NCBI RefSeq assembly: GCF_000613785.1
Contig: NZ_BAJQ01000029.1
Location: 1-34,236 of the forward strand
DNA length: 34,236 nucleotides
From: Segatella oulorum JCM 14966
GTDB lineage: Bacteria > Bacteroidota > Bacteroidia > Bacteroidales > Bacteroidaceae
Reading direction: 5' to 3'
A model generated the notes under the pieces. That model searched no databases. It saw nothing but the letters and a program-made list of their open reading frames with translations, and was not told the origin of the DNA. Position 1 is the first letter of the stretch, and every line of letters starts with the position of its first letter. Below are positions 16,477 through 24,854 of this stretch, in pieces. The translations under genes were made by a program, and so were the position numbers.

Positions 16477-17841
16477 TTAAATGGGCGTGGTGATAATGAA
16501 GGTGCGGATAACCCAATAGCTCACGATTCCGGACAAATAGCCCACGAAAGCAATCCAGGTGATGCGCTTCATATACCAACCAAAGGTGATTTTCTCCAAG
16601 CCCATGACAACCACTCCGGCCGCACTTCCGATGATTAAGATGCTGCCGCCCACACCGGCACAGTAGGCAAGGAGTTGCCAAAAGATGCCATCAACAGCCA
16701 TGTCGCCTGAAGGAGCGATGGGATACATGCCCATACATCCGGCTACTAAAGGCACGTTGTCGACGATGCTTGAGAGCACACCGATGATGCCCGTCACCAT
16801 ATAATGGTTGTTATCGAAAGCGGTGTTGAGTGTTCCGCCAAGCGAAGTGAGCACGCCAATCTCCTCTAAACAAGCCACAGCCATGAGAATTCCGAGGAAG
16901 AACAAGATGGTGCTCATGTCGATACGGCTCAGCAAATTGGTCACTCTTTTTTGGAAAGTCATGCCCGCATGATAGCGATGCAACTGGCGATAGAACACTT
17001 CGGTGATGGTCCAAAGCATTCCTAAGACGAACAAAATACCGACAAACGGTGGCAGATGGGTGATGGATTTAAACACGGGAACGAACATTAATCCGCCCAC
17101 ACCGATGGCAAAAATAACTTTTCTTTGCAAGCTGTTAAACTCGAGCATCTCGCCGGCACGCACATCATAAACAGCAGCTTCCTCGCTCCCCAGCTCGCCC
17201 TTTAGCTGATATTGCAAGATGAGCGTGGGGACAATGAGCGAGATGAGCGATGGAACAAAAATCTCGCTGATAACCCCTAAGGCTGTGATGGAGCCTTTGT
17301 TCCACAGCATGATGGTGGTGACATCGCCGATGGGTGAGAAAGCACCGCCCGAATTGGCAGCGATAATCACCAACGAAGCATAGATGAGTCGGTCTTTTTT
17401 GTCGAACACCAACTTGCGCAAAATCATAACCATCACGATGGAAGTGGTGAGGTTGTCGAGGATGGCCGATAGGAAAAAGGTCATAAAGGCTATTTTCCAC
17501 AACAACGAACGCTTGCTCTTGGTGCTGATACGCGACTGCACCCAGTTGAAACCTCCGTTCTGATCGACAATCTCGACAATCGTCATGGCTCCCATAAGGA
17601 AGAACAACGTGGTGCTGGTGCCGCCGAGATGATGCTCGATGATGGTGCTCACTTGATTGGCTAAGTCGTGGCCATTGAAGCCCGAAAGATAGCTCTCGGG
17701 ACTGCACATGAAGAGCGTCCAACAGCCCACAAACATCAATAAAGCAACGGCCGCCTTGTTTACTTTCGTGACACTCTCAAGGGCTATAAACAGATAGCCC
17801 ACGACAAAGACCACGATAATCGCAATAGTTAAAGATGTCAT
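16477..17841 (-). CDS. nhaD: Sodium/proton antiporter of the NhaD family
   Basis: A 454-residue inner-membrane carrier with about 12 hydrophobic segments, exchanging cytoplasmic sodium for protons. Family motifs visible are FFLMGAMTIVEIVDQNGGF, FFLSAILDNLTTSIVMVMI, IIAANSGGAFSPIGDVTTIM and, near the C-terminus, GVLSSIVDNVPLVAG. The paired DNLTT and DNVPL motifs are typical of the ion transporter (IT) superfamily. It is monocistronic, with its own -7 box at 17890-17897 and a strong terminator. It is divergent from the DUF6621-like gene, and the two promoters lie back to back. Confidence 0.93.
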   Translation of the reverse strand: MTSLTIAIIVVFVVGYLFIALESVTKVNKAAVALLMFVGCWTLFMCSPESYLSGFNGHDLANQVSTIIEHHLGGTSTTLFFLMGAMTIVEIVDQNGGFNWVQSRISTKSKRSLLWKIAFMTFFLSAILDNLTTSIVMVMILRKLVFDKKDRLIYASLVIIAANSGGAFSPIGDVTTIMLWNKGSITALGVISEIFVPSLISLIVPTLILQYQLKGELGSEEAAVYDVRAGEMLEFNSLQRKVIFAIGVGGLMFVPVFKSITHLPPFVGILFVLGMLWTITEVFYRQLHRYHAGMTFQKRVTNLLSRIDMSTILFFLGILMAVACLEEIGVLTSLGGTLNTAFDNNHYMVTGIIGVLSSIVDNVPLVAGCMGMYPIAPSGDMAVDGIFWQLLAYCAGVGGSILIIGSAAGVVVMGLEKITFGWYMKRITWIAFVGYLSGIVSYWVIRTFIITTPI

Positions 17842-17889
17842 CTTTTATTAAAATCTTTTGTTTAACATTGTTTACTATTTGTAGCGGGG

Positions 17890-17897
17890 CAAAGGTA
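17890..17897 (-). promoter_or_regulatory. -7 box of nhaD
   Basis: The minus strand reads TACCTTTG, a perfect match, giving a leader of about 40 bases before the ATG at 17841. Confidence 0.65.
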
Positions 17898-17941
17898 GTA
17901 AAAAAAATATTACCACCCATGATAATCTCAAATTAAAACAC

Positions 17942-17949
17942 TAACTTTG
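17942..17949 (+). promoter_or_regulatory. -7 box of the DUF6621-like/CASDH operon
   Basis: TAACTTTG followed by TGGCATG is a TAnnTTTG match. Transcription would begin at about 17954-17956, on top of the first in-frame ATG (17954), which argues for translation from the ATG at 17984. Confidence 0.6.
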
Positions 17950-17983
17950 TGGCATGAATTCACAGGAAAATGGCAACATCGCT

Positions 17984-18568
17984 ATGAGCGAAAACATCAT
18001 TATCGCCGATGCTGATTATGTTGATTCTGTAGCTTTTAATCTCATTGTTAATTTTGAACGCATGCTCAATCGCGCCCTTCCCAAAGCCGACTTTGCACAA
18101 TGGGCCGTTTGCGTGGCCTTGGATGGCGGCGTGCGCGAAGGGAAAAACGATGTGCAAGTGGTGCTGGTTCACGACAGGCAACGGGAGGAAATGGCGCATT
18201 TCGAACCGGGAAACTTCAGCCACACCCTCAACGCAAAGGCTTTCAACGACGCTCACTTGGGCGAATTCACAGTGACGAGTGTGGCCACAGGCAACACCAT
18301 CAGCAAAGAAACATATTTCGAAGAGGTGATGGAAACGCTGTTGCACCACGACGAGGTGAAACGCGTGATGCTTATTCCTGACAGCGAAACGGGAACGGCT
18401 TATGACCGCTTGCGCCAGTTGTTGCGCCATACCGACGACGACACAAAGCGCATCACCCTGTTTGCCATGGAGCCCATGCCGGGCGGAAACTTTCGCCAAG
18501 AGCTGTTGGGCTATTCGCTGATGAGCGCATTGGGGATAAAATCGGAAGAAATAAACCAAAAGATATGA
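17984..18568 (+). CDS. Conserved Bacteroidales protein, DUF6621-like
   Basis: A 194-residue soluble protein of unknown function. Its features recall DUF6621: an opening SENIIIADADYVDSVAFNLI, then ERMLNRALPKADFAQWAVCV, ALDGGVREGKNDVQVVLVHD, GEFTVTSVATG, and KRVMLIPDSETGTAYDRLRQ. It has no signal peptide or membrane segment. Its stop overlaps the start of the dehydrogenase gene by four bases (ATGA), so the two are co-translated and probably act in one pathway or complex. The in-frame ATG at 17954 is rejected because it lies at the predicted transcript start. Confidence 0.8.
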   Translation: MSENIIIADADYVDSVAFNLIVNFERMLNRALPKADFAQWAVCVALDGGVREGKNDVQVVLVHDRQREEMAHFEPGNFSHTLNAKAFNDAHLGEFTVTSVATGNTISKETYFEEVMETLLHHDEVKRVMLIPDSETGTAYDRLRQLLRHTDDDTKRITLFAMEPMPGGNFRQELLGYSLMSALGIKSEEINQKI

Positions 18569-19803
18569 GTAGAATTTTGATGATTGGTGCTGGCGGAGTG
18601 GCTACCGTTGCAGCATTTAAAATGGCACAAAACACGGATGTGTTCTCGGAACTGATGATTGCCAGCCATCACAAAGAGAAATGCGACCGACTCGTGGAAG
18701 CCATCCACGACAAGGGATACACCCTGCCGATGAAAACGGCCGAGGTGGATGCCGACGACGTGGAACAGCTGAAAACCTTGTTCAGAAGCTACCTGCCAGA
18801 CTTGGTTGTCAACCTGGCTTTGCCCTATCAAGACCTCACCATCATGGAGGCTTGCTTGGCATGCGGATGCAGCTACTTGGACACGGCCAACTACGAACCC
18901 AAAGACGAAGCCCACTTTGAATATTCCTGGCAATGGGCCTACAAAGAAAAGTTCGGACAGGCTGGCCTCACCGCCATCTTAGGATGCGGCTTCGACCCCG
19001 GCGTTTCGGGCATCTACACGGCCTATGCCGCAAAGCACTACTTCGATGAAATCCATCAATTAGATATCGTCGATTGCAATGCAGGCAACCACCACAAGGC
19101 CTTTGCAACAAACTTCAATCCCGAAATCAACATTCGCGAAATCACACAAAAAGGACTTTATTACAAGGATGGGCAATGGATTGAAACCGAGCCGCTGGCC
19201 GTCCACCGCGACATCACCTACCCCAACATCGGCCCACGCGACAGCTATCTCATGCACCACGAGGAGTTGGAGTCGTTGGTGAAAAACTATCCCACCATCA
19301 AACAGGCGCGCTTCTGGATGACCTTCGGAAAGCAATATCTCAACTATTTGGACGTCATTCAGCAGATTGGCATGGCACGCATTGACGCCATCAGCTACGA
19401 AGCACCACTGACCGAAGACCCAACGAAGACGGCCAAGGTGAACATCGTGCCGCTGCAATTCCTCAAAGCCGTGCTGCCCAACCCGCAAGATCTGGGCGAG
19501 AACTACGACGGCGAAACCTCCATCGGCTGTCGCATTCGCGGCGTGAAAGACGGCAAGGAGCGCACCTACTACGTCTACAACAACTGCAAACACCAAGATG
19601 CCTACCAAGAAACGGGCATGCAGGGCGTCAGCTACACCACGGGGGTGCCCGCCATGATTGGCGCCATGATGTTTGTGCAAGGCATTTGGAAGCGCCCCGG
19701 CGTGTGGAACGTAGAGGAATTCGACCCCGACCCCTTCATGGAACAACTCAACATCCACGGCTTGCCCTGGAACGAGGAGTTCGACATCGACTTAGAAGTG
19801 TAG
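18565..19803 (+). CDS. Saccharopine dehydrogenase family, carboxynorspermidine dehydrogenase-like
   Basis: A 412-residue NADPH-dependent enzyme. The Rossmann motif MIGAGGVATVAAFKMAQ is at the N-terminus, followed by LPDLVVNLALPYQDLTIMEA, the substrate-domain motif GCGFDPGVSGIYTAYA, and TTGVPAMIGAMMFVQGIW near the C-terminus. In Bacteroidales this protein usually makes carboxynorspermidine or carboxyspermidine from an aldehyde and a diamine, for spermidine synthesis without S-adenosylmethionine. The partner decarboxylase is not in the window. Assignment to polyamine rather than lysine metabolism follows family knowledge and is not proved by the sequence. It is coupled to the upstream gene by an ATGA overlap; recA follows 54 bases later. 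Confidence 0.87.
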   Translation: MSRILMIGAGGVATVAAFKMAQNTDVFSELMIASHHKEKCDRLVEAIHDKGYTLPMKTAEVDADDVEQLKTLFRSYLPDLVVNLALPYQDLTIMEACLACGCSYLDTANYEPKDEAHFEYSWQWAYKEKFGQAGLTAILGCGFDPGVSGIYTAYAAKHYFDEIHQLDIVDCNAGNHHKAFATNFNPEINIREITQKGLYYKDGQWIETEPLAVHRDITYPNIGPRDSYLMHHEELESLVKNYPTIKQARFWMTFGKQYLNYLDVIQQIGMARIDAISYEAPLTEDPTKTAKVNIVPLQFLKAVLPNPQDLGENYDGETSIGCRIRGVKDGKERTYYVYNNCKHQDAYQETGMQGVSYTTGVPAMIGAMMFVQGIWKRPGVWNVEEFDPDPFMEQLNIHGLPWNEEFDIDLEV

Positions 19804-19857
19804 GCCGACAGCACCCCACGCCTACCCATTTTATCACCAATTAAATCAAACATTTTT

Positions 19858-20877
19858 ATGGCAAAAGAAACAGAAAGCAACCCGCAGAACGACAAACTGA
19901 AAGCCTTGCAGGCGGCCATGTCGAAGATAGAAAAAGACTTTGGAAAAGGAGCCATCATGCGCATGGGCGACAAGCAGATTGAAGATGTCGAGGTGATTTC
20001 CACCGGAAGCATCGCGCTCAACGTGGCCCTCGGCATCGGAGGCTATCCGCGCGGGCGAATTATAGAAATCTATGGTCCCGAGTCATCGGGTAAAACAACC
20101 CTCGCGCTCCACGCCATCGCAGAGGTGCAAAAGAAAGGTGGTATCGCCGCATTTATCGATGCCGAGCACGCTTTCGACAGCACCTATGCCGCAAAACTGG
20201 GCGTGGACGTCGACAACCTGTGGGTGAGCCAGCCCGACAACGGCGAACAAGCCTTGCAGATTGTCGACGAGCTGACACGCTCGAGCGCCGTCGACATCCT
20301 CGTCATCGACTCGGTGGCAGCCCTCACCCCCAAGAAAGAAATCGAGGGTGACATGGGCGAAAACGTGGTGGGATTGCAGGCAAGGCTCATGAGCCAAGCG
20401 CTGAGAAAGCTCACGTCGACGGTGAGCAAAACCAACACCTGCTGCATCTTCCTCAACCAGCTGCGTGAGAAAATCGGAGTCAGCTTTGGCAATCCGGAAA
20501 CCACAACGGGCGGTAACGCACTGAAGTTCTACAGCAGCGTGCGCCTCGACATCCGAAAGGGCTCGGCCATCAAAGATGGCGACACCGTGACGGGCTACAT
20601 CACGAAGGTGAAAGTGGCCAAAAACAAGCTGGCGCCCCCTTTCCGCCGCGCTGAATTCGAGATGACTTTCGGCGAAGGCATCAGCAAAACGGGCGAAATC
20701 ATCGACCTCGGTGTCGAATACGACATCATCAAAAAGAGCGGAAGCTGGTACAGCTACAAAGACTCTAAATTGGCACAGGGGCGCGATGCAACGAAGACGT
20801 TGTTGCACGACAACCCCGAACTTTGCGAAGAATTAGAAGCGCTCATCACGCAAGCCATCGACGCCAAAAAGGAATAG
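19858..20877 (+). CDS. recA: Recombinase RecA
   Basis: A 339-residue strand-exchange ATPase for recombination and SOS induction. Walker A GPESSGKT is at residues 73-80, Walker [13 protein letters not shown] is at about 145-156, and the DNA-binding loop region includes [20 protein letters not shown] and [19 protein letters not shown]. The C-terminal domain and short acidic tail are intact. Length is normal. No clear promoter or LexA-type box is visible in the 54-base gap before it, so it may be read through from the dehydrogenase gene. Confidence 0.98.
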   Translation: MAKETESNPQNDKLKALQAAMSKIEKDFGKGAIMRMGDKQIEDVEVISTGSIALNVALGIGGYPRGRIIEIYGPESSGKTTLALHAIAEVQKKGGIAAFIDAEHAFDSTYAAKLGVDVDNLWVSQPDNGEQALQIVDELTRSSAVDILVIDSVAALTPKKEIEGDMGENVVGLQARLMSQALRKLTSTVSKTNTCCIFLNQLREKIGVSFGNPETTTGGNALKFYSSVRLDIRKGSAIKDGDTVTGYITKVKVAKNKLAPPFRRAEFEMTFGEGISKTGEIIDLGVEYDIIKKSGSWYSYKDSKLAQGRDATKTLLHDNPELCEELEALITQAIDAKKE

Positions 20878-20895
20878 CACGCCCGACGGCAACCC

Positions 20896-21016
20896 GCATG
20901 TAGGCTTTTTGCAAGCTCCACACCACATTTCCATCTCAGCAAAAGTGCTCGAAACAGATTTCGGCCCGCTGAGAACCATCCGGAAAAGGGCGAGAGAAGC
21001 AGAAAGCCTACATTGC
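20896..21016. repeat. 121-bp element with ~18-bp terminal inverted repeats, downstream of recA
   Basis: GCATGTAGGCTTTTTGC at 20896-20912 is nearly the reverse complement of GCAGAAAGCCTACATTGC at 20998-21015, with a ten-base perfect core (20899-20908 with 21003-21012). Inside, TCTCAGC (20934-20940) and GCTGAGA (20968-20974) form a nested second pair. The segment could fold into one long stem with an inner hairpin, as either an RNA structure or a MITE-like insertion. No coding sequence is seen in it. Confidence 0.5.
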
Positions 21017-21122
21017 GTCTTCCCCTTTCCGCCGCAGCTATCACCACCCGAAAAACCATTAGCCCCCATCAAAAACACGCCGGAATAAGACGGAATGAAC
21101 CTGAAAGCAAATTGCATTGCAT

Positions 21123-21385
21123 TTGCGGAAGTTCCGCAAGCAAAATACAAAAACGAGCAATATTTGCGGAAATTCCGCAAATAACAAACAAAAATGAATG
21201 ATGCTTGCGGAAACTCCGCAAACATAGAACAAACGCGCATATTACTTGCGGAAGTTCCGCAAATGCCTTACAAACAAGCATAATTCTTGCAGAAGTTCCG
21301 CAAATAACGTGCGGAACGGAATGTTATTTGCGGAAATTCCGCAGACATCAAACAAAAATGTAACATATTTGCGGAACTTCCGCAA
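21123..21385. repeat. Array of seven 17-bp palindromes at an exact 41-bp pitch
   Basis: The palindrome TTGCGGAANTTCCGCAA starts at 21123, 21164, 21205, 21246, 21287, 21328 and 21369, with no deviation from 41 bp. Copies 3, 5 and 6 each have one mismatch. The six 24-bp spacers are A/T-rich and differ, but five share ACAAA at about spacer positions 8-12. The array ends 21 bases before the -7 box of the DUF6261-like gene. No cas genes are present, and the 17-bp repeat and part-conserved 24-bp spacers do not fit CRISPR. The pitch is close to four helical turns, so all sites face the same side of the DNA. Confidence 0.92.
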
Positions 21386-21406
21386 GCAAGATGCAGAAAA
21401 AAAACG

Positions 21407-21414
21407 TATCTTTG
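21407..21414 (+). promoter_or_regulatory. -7 box of the DUF6261-like gene
   Basis: TATCTTTG is a perfect TAnnTTTG match, about 60 bases before the ATG at 21475. Its TTTG merges into TTGCAGAGGGCAA (21412-21424), which looks like a decayed eighth palindrome at nearly the array pitch. The last intact palindrome ends at 21385, where a -33 element would sit. Confidence 0.65.
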
Positions 21415-21474
21415 CAGAGGGCAAACGCTCACAAACCGAAACAAAATCAATTCATCAGCATATAAACGCTTTAA

Positions 21475-22263
21475 ATGCTATCTGATATGAAAGAAATAAG
21501 AAACATCGACCCCACAAAAGTGAACAACGGCGCACATCGAATGTTTATGGAGAGCGTCGCCAAGATTTTGGCCGAATATGAACAGGCCATAGCGGCGCAT
21601 CCGAAAACAAAAATGCTCACGGCGGAGTTTGGAAAGCTGTTGCAACAAGAGAAAGCCTGCATGGGATTGAGCCGCACGAGCTTGCGCACAGCGCAGATAG
21701 CCGAAGCCGACCACGAACGCGACATGCTCTTCACGGGGTTTAAAGCCGTCGTGAGGGCTTTTACAAAGGGCACAAACCCGGAGACCAAAGCGGCGGCAAA
21801 GACGATTTGGCTGGACATCGCCGGCTACAGAATAAACAACAGGATGCAGCTCGAACAGCAGACGGGAGTGCTCTACATTCTGACGAAAAAATGCCTGACA
21901 CAGCACGCCGAAGAAATCGAGCTGCTGCACCTGACGCAGTATGTGACGCAACTTGCTGCCTCTAACGACAAGGTGAGCCAACTGCTCAACTTGCGTTTGG
22001 ATGAACAAACAGGGATTGTGAAGGGGGCATTGCGTGCCACGCGGCTCAAGATGGATGAGCAATTCCGCCTTGTGGTGAAGGCCATCAACGCACGCATGTT
22101 TCTCAACGACGATGAAAGCCTGGTGCCCATCGCCGACTTTATCAACGAAATGGTGCGCCGCTACAAGCGCGAAGTCATTCCGCACCACAAGGCCAAAGCC
22201 ACCAATGAAGAAAGCAATGCGGGCAATCAGAAAGGCAGCACGCCAGGGAAGTCAGACGATTGA
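21475..22263 (+). CDS. DUF6261-like protein of unknown function
   Basis: A 262-residue soluble and largely helical protein. It has the recognisable layout of DUF6261-type Bacteroidales proteins: IRNIDPTKVNNGAHRMFMES, an acidic and polar helical middle (FGKLLQQEKACMGLSRTSLR; TAQIAEADHERDMLFTGFKA), AAKTIWLDIAGYRINNRMQ, MDEQFRLVVKAINARMFLND, and a polar low-complexity tail (KATNEESNAGNQKGSTPGKS). There is no signal peptide, membrane segment or known catalytic motif. ATG 21475 is chosen; ATG 21487 is an alternative. It is a single gene behind the palindrome array and ends against the convergent TPR operon. The family name is from memory. Confidence 0.78.
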   Translation: MLSDMKEIRNIDPTKVNNGAHRMFMESVAKILAEYEQAIAAHPKTKMLTAEFGKLLQQEKACMGLSRTSLRTAQIAEADHERDMLFTGFKAVVRAFTKGTNPETKAAAKTIWLDIAGYRINNRMQLEQQTGVLYILTKKCLTQHAEEIELLHLTQYVTQLAASNDKVSQLLNLRLDEQTGIVKGALRATRLKMDEQFRLVVKAINARMFLNDDESLVPIADFINEMVRRYKREVIPHHKAKATNEESNAGNQKGSTPGKSDD

Positions 22264-22268
22264 GGCAT

Positions 22269-22301
22269 AAAAAACCGTGAGATGCTTCGCGCACCCCACG
22301 G
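22269..22301 (-). terminator. Terminator of the exbB-to-TPR operon
   Basis: On the minus strand, CCGTGGGGTGC and GCATCTCACGG pair over 11 positions (two G-U pairs) around a five-base loop and are followed by six T (22274-22269). It lies 68 bases beyond the TPR stop and directly after the convergent DUF6261-like gene. Confidence 0.85.
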
Positions 22302-22368
22302 GACTCATTTAAAATTACACACACATCGTGTAAAAAATAATCACAAATTTTACAGTACCTCTTTACCT

Positions 22369-23811
22369 TTATTGCTGCTGCTCACTGGCAGCAGGAGTAT
22401 CTAATCCGAGCGCAGCACGCGCATTTTTATCGTTGGGATCGAGCTTGATGAGCTGCTCGTAATAGGGCTTAGCCGTCTCGAGATCGTTCTTCGTCACCCA
22501 ATAATAATAGCCCAAATTGGCCAAAGCCGATTTGAAAGTGGCGTCATCATCGGCCTGACGATCGGTCTTGGCAGAGAGCAACTCGACTGCCTTTTTGAAG
22601 AACTCGGCACCCCTTTCGTCGTCAGCCGCCTTGGAAGCCTGCATGCCGGCCATGTTATAAACCCACGCAGCAATGCTCGGCCACTTGGCAGCCATCTGCT
22701 CATAAATGCCGTAAGCCTTGTCTAAGCTGGCCTGCTTCGTGGCACCACCCTTCTCGGCCTTCTGCGCATAGATGTTGGCCAAACGCGCATAGTCGGAAGG
22801 TGTGGAGTTCTGATTGTTGGCCATATACTTCTCGGTATATTCCAAAGCCTTGTCCTCCTGCCCCATTTCGGTGTAGGTGTCGGCAATATACTGATAGGGT
22901 TTGAAATCGGTTTTGTTCAGCTCAAACGCCTTCTCATACTGTGCGATAGCGGCTTCATATTGTTTTTGCCCCTTTAAAGCCAAACCATAATAAATGTAGT
23001 CGCGCGAACTCTTCTCCACAGAATCGGTGCTCAACACCACCTTGGCATAGCCATCGGCCTCGTCAAATTTCTGCAAATCAACGGCGCTCCACAAGGCAAC
23101 ACGGTCGAAAGTGATGTCCTTGGGAAACTTCTGAACACCCAATTTCGACACCTCCAAGGCGCTTTCCTTGTGATTGCTCATATAGGCCGAAACGGCATAG
23201 CCCACGAGATAGAACTCGGCGAGGTTGGCCTTGTCGGTCTTTGCGAAATACTCATAGGCCTTTTCGTAATTGCCGGCCAGATAGAAATTGTTGCCGGCCT
23301 CGGCATCAATGGGGAAATCGGGACAGTTTTGCTTCAACATATTCAACGCGCGCTCGCTCTCTTCGGGGCTGCGCTTGCGATAAACATTGGCGTAACGCAT
23401 GTAACCTTGTGGATTCTTAGGATCCATCGTCATAGACTGCTCATACCACATGGCGGCATTTCCACCATCGTCTTTCATCGCAGCCACGTCGCCTAAAAGG
23501 ATGTAGGCATCGCCATAGTTCTTGTTCTTGGCCAACACGTCATTCGCAATATTGGTTGCTTCGTCAAACTGCTTGTTGAGCAATAACAACTCGCCCAAAG
23601 CAACCAATGCCTTTGGATCTTTCTTGAAAGTCTTCTGATAGTCTTTCGTTAAGTTCTTCAATGCCTTAGCATCCATGTTCGCATTGCTTTTCAATGCCTG
23701 CTCAATGGGCTGCAACATCACTGAATAACTACTCGTCTGTGCCATTGCGGGCATCGACAAACTCATCGATAATAAGCCCACGGCCATATACCTTGTTATC
23801 TTCATAGTCAT
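22369..23811 (-). CDS. Secreted tetratricopeptide repeat protein
   Basis: A 480-residue periplasmic TPR protein with a signal peptide (MKITRYMAVGLLSMSLSMPA, then MAQ). TPR units follow through the whole chain, for example PKALVALGELLLLNKQFDEA, GDAYILLGDVAAMKDDGGNA, DYIYYGLALKGQKQYEAAIA and FKPYQYIADTYTEMGQEDKA. It has a low-complexity tail ending SEQQQ. It is the last gene of the TonB operon, 79 bases after the PstS-like gene. Its probable role is a periplasmic adaptor for the TonB machine; no partner can be named from sequence. The start is ATG 23811 or 23805, since both precede the signal peptide; an upstream in-frame start at 23841 would add ten polar residues. Confidence 0.87.
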   Translation of the reverse strand: MTMKITRYMAVGLLSMSLSMPAMAQTSSYSVMLQPIEQALKSNANMDAKALKNLTKDYQKTFKKDPKALVALGELLLLNKQFDEATNIANDVLAKNKNYGDAYILLGDVAAMKDDGGNAAMWYEQSMTMDPKNPQGYMRYANVYRKRSPEESERALNMLKQNCPDFPIDAEAGNNFYLAGNYEKAYEYFAKTDKANLAEFYLVGYAVSAYMSNHKESALEVSKLGVQKFPKDITFDRVALWSAVDLQKFDEADGYAKVVLSTDSVEKSSRDYIYYGLALKGQKQYEAAIAQYEKAFELNKTDFKPYQYIADTYTEMGQEDKALEYTEKYMANNQNSTPSDYARLANIYAQKAEKGGATKQASLDKAYGIYEQMAAKWPSIAAWVYNMAGMQASKAADDERGAEFFKKAVELLSAKTDRQADDDATFKSALANLGYYYWVTKNDLETAKPYYEQLIKLDPNDKNARAALGLDTPAASEQQQ

Positions 23812-23890
23812 AATTCTTTTTTGTTCAACAAAACTCTCCAATCAAACGCTATATAGAAAAGTGGCTAAAAAGGGAGAGGCTCCTAACCGA

Positions 23891-24850
23891 TTATTTCTTG
23901 ATATTGACTGACTTTATTGTGATATCACCTCTGTAAGGCAACAAACCCGTTTTGAAAAGAATCAACTGCCCCTTGGGACTGGTGATGAATGTTGCAAACG
24001 TCCACGGCAAAGCACGCATCGGGTCGACCACATTGGCATATAACGTGCGCACAAATGGATAACGACCATCTAACAGATAAGCCTGATAGGGTTTCCAACT
24101 ATTCTCGGGTGTAGCCTTATCCTTTATGGATACAGACATGACATGAATATTCTTTTTAAATGTGGTATTGGTGGTATCGCGCCGATCGTTCAACCAATTC
24201 GAACCAATAATACCGATTGCATTGACGTTCTTATCCACATAATCTATCACCGCCTTACTGTTCTTTGCCGCAACGATATTGCTGGCCGTGAGTGGCTTTC
24301 CACCCATAATCGAGTCGATAACATAATGCAGGGTGGCTGAAGCTTTATTGTCGAAAACAACCTCAATGTCCCCACGTTTCGAGTGAGGATAAACATCACT
24401 CCAATGCTTTGCCTGCCCGGATAGCACTCGTTTCACATCATTCACTGTAATACACGTGTCGGAATTATTGCGATTAACGATAAAAGCCAAACCGTCATAC
24501 CCAATCATAAAAACTTCGGGAACAAGATTCTTCGCCTTGAAATAGGCTATCTCGCTTGGAGTAAGTCCTCGCGAAGTGAAAAACAAACAAGTCTTGAGGT
24601 CTTGCAACATCTTGAAGCCCGTAATATCATCCGCATAAATCGCTTTCAGATGTGCTTCAGGAAATTGAAACTCAAACTGCTGACGTTCTTCCTCAATGAA
24701 AGGACTAAAACTTTCGTCAGAGACGAATGTAATCGTCCCTGACGTTGGAGTATCCGTCCTATTGTTCCTTGTGCCCTTGTTCCAACAGGAAGTTAAGAGC
24801 ACAAAAGATGACAATAGTCCGAGTAGAATATAAGAATGTTTCTTATTCAT
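23891..24850 (-). CDS. PstS-like phosphate-binding lipoprotein
   Basis: A 319-residue lipoprotein. The signal sequence ends in the lipobox LLTSC with the modified cysteine at residue 22. The body is a type II periplasmic binding fold of the PstS kind: GTITFVSDESFSPFIEEERQ, YDGLAFIVNRNNSDTCITVN, a VKRVLSGQAKHWSDVYP segment, and NAIGIIGSNWL. No pstCAB transporter is nearby; instead it lies four bases downstream of tonB. The ligand may be phosphate, but key residues could not be checked, and it may be a structural or sensory part of the TonB system. Confidence 0.85.
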   Translation of the reverse strand: MNKKHSYILLGLLSSFVLLTSCWNKGTRNNRTDTPTSGTITFVSDESFSPFIEEERQQFEFQFPEAHLKAIYADDITGFKMLQDLKTCLFFTSRGLTPSEIAYFKAKNLVPEVFMIGYDGLAFIVNRNNSDTCITVNDVKRVLSGQAKHWSDVYPHSKRGDIEVVFDNKASATLHYVIDSIMGGKPLTASNIVAAKNSKAVIDYVDKNVNAIGIIGSNWLNDRRDTTNTTFKKNIHVMSVSIKDKATPENSWKPYQAYLLDGRYPFVRTLYANVVDPMRALPWTFATFITSPKGQLILFKTGLLPYRGDITIKSVNIKK

Positions 24851-24854
24851 TTAA

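Noticed and set aside
17954..17983. Upstream ATG for the DUF6621-like gene
   Set aside because: It coincides with the predicted transcript start from the -7 box at 17942-17949, so it would have no leader; MSENIII at 17984 fits better.
19060..20808. Long minus-strand frames opposite the dehydrogenase gene and recA
   Set aside because: They arise from GC-biased third positions of the real genes on the plus strand; their peptides have no family character.
21123..21385. CRISPR array
   Set aside because: The repeat is 17 bp and a full palindrome, spacers are 24 bp and share ACAAA at a fixed place, and there are no cas genes or leader in the window.
20833..21450. Minus-strand open frames with recurrent AELPQ, RNFRK and CGISAN peptides
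   Set aside because: A 41-bp period read in three frames produces these recurring peptides. They are a by-product of the palindrome array, with no start context and no protein-family look.
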